NCBI GenBank assembly: GCA_903889815.1
Contig: CAISYX010000405.1
Span: forward strand, 1 to 5,598
DNA length: 5,598 nucleotides
Reading direction: 5' to 3'
From: an uncultured Gammaproteobacteria bacterium
GTDB taxonomy: Bacteria > Pseudomonadota > Gammaproteobacteria > Pseudomonadales > Pseudohongiellaceae
Positions 5,278-5,598 of the stretch are shown here, in pieces (within the stretch, counting starts at the first letter, position 1; each line of letters starts with the position of its first letter). The notes beneath the pieces were generated by a model, which worked only from the letters and a program-made list of their open reading frames with translations, did no database searches and was not told where the DNA came from. Made by a program: the position numbers and the translations under genes.

Positions 5278-5598
5278 ATGAATTCTCGCCACCCCACTGC
5301 CCTGTCCCGACTTTTCCTGCTGCTCTGCCTGCTCGCCACAGGCGTCATCACCTCCAGCAGCGCCCAGAGCCCGTCCCTTGCTGGCGAATGGCGTGGCACC
5401 TACAACATCAACATCGGCGGTGACCGCGAGATCATCTTCACATTGACGGAAGTGAATGGCGTCCTCAGCGGCGTATTCGACAATCCCACAGCCGGTGTCA
5501 TGGCCGTCTCCGTTGAGACTCTGAGCATTGATGGCAACAACATCCGCATGCTGATTCCGCGCATTCAAGGCGAATACTACGGCACCATCCGCGACGAG
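5278..5598 (+). CDS. Secreted protein with N-terminal beta-rich domain, 3' end outside window
   Basis: The first 107 codons of a gene that continues past the window end. Residues 1-29 form a Sec signal peptide: basic start (R4, R11), hydrophobic core LFLLLCLLATGVI, and a probable cleavage after S27-S28-A29. The mature part starts near LAGEWRGTYNI and continues with alternating beta strands (REIIFTLTEVNGVLSGVFDN, then VSVETLSIDGNNIRMLI). This resembles the small beta-rich domain that often precedes an alpha/beta-hydrolase or beta-lactamase-like serine hydrolase domain in secreted proteobacterial enzymes. That assignment is inference, because no catalytic domain is inside the window. The ATG at 5278 is chosen because it places the signal peptide correctly. 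Its ribosome binding site is weak (GAG at 5266-5268), and a five-codon ORF starting at 5264 ends in an ATGA overlap with it. The gene is divergent from the cupin gene. Confidence 0.85.
   Translation, partial: MNSRHPTALSRLFLLLCLLATGVITSSSAQSPSLAGEWRGTYNINIGGDREIIFTLTEVNGVLSGVFDNPTAGVMAVSVETLSIDGNNIRMLIPRIQGEYYGTIRDE

Noticed and set aside
4433..5281. 282-codon open frame on the plus strand
   Set aside because: It overlaps the 4518 ORF in another frame, the terminator and the whole cupin gene. The translation is Pro/Arg/His-rich with no family resemblance.
5233..5568. 111-codon minus-strand frame over the secreted-protein gene
   Set aside because: The plus strand has a clear signal peptide and a coherent beta-rich domain, so the minus frame is a shadow.
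1..5598. CRISPR array, tRNA/rRNA, transposase, toxin-antitoxin or defence system
   Set aside because: Both strands were read for spaced direct repeats, tRNA-arm sequences and the usual protein motifs, and none was found.

Overview
The window is GC-rich, gene-dense bacterial DNA, probably from a gammaproteobacterium or a related proteobacterium. This rests on the gene families (a giant tandem UvrA, PurU, a relic of glutathione-dependent formaldehyde dehydrogenase) and on consistently G/C-ending codons. I cannot name a genus.

Layout: (1) 1-2844, plus strand: the end of one UvrA unit fused in frame to a complete second UvrA unit. This is the C-terminal half of a giant tandem UvrA-like ATPase whose start lies outside the window. 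(2) 2845-3320: non-coding or unassigned. It holds a compact 98-bp palindromic element (2901-2998) with an outer stem and two inner hairpins, followed by about 320 bp that I cannot assign. (3) 3321-4190, minus strand: an intact purU (formyltetrahydrofolate deformylase). (4) 4319-4499, plus strand, divergent from purU: a decayed fragment of a class III alcohol dehydrogenase / S-(hydroxymethyl)glutathione dehydrogenase gene. It has an intact start and ribosome binding site, internal deletions, a frameshift and a premature TAA. (5) 4518-4799, plus strand: a small beta-rich ORF of unknown function, in the same frame as the relic and followed by a strong intrinsic terminator (4828-4855). (6) 4854-5183, minus strand: a small single-domain cupin whose stop codon lies in the T-tract of that terminator. 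(7) 5278-5598, plus strand: the start of a gene for a secreted protein that runs off the window. It is divergent from the cupin gene, with overlapping candidate -10 boxes and a small palindrome between them.

Functionally the window is a mosaic. UvrA belongs to nucleotide excision repair. PurU releases formate from 10-formyl-THF, and its divergent neighbour was once a formaldehyde-detoxifying dehydrogenase, so the locus probably once carried a one-carbon gene pair of which only purU survives. The cupin and the secreted protein have no evident link to either.

I see no CRISPR array, tRNA, rRNA, transposase or defence system. The most unusual items are the UvrA unit lacking its insertion domain, the three-stem palindromic element, and the dehydrogenase relic joined in frame to an orphan ORF.
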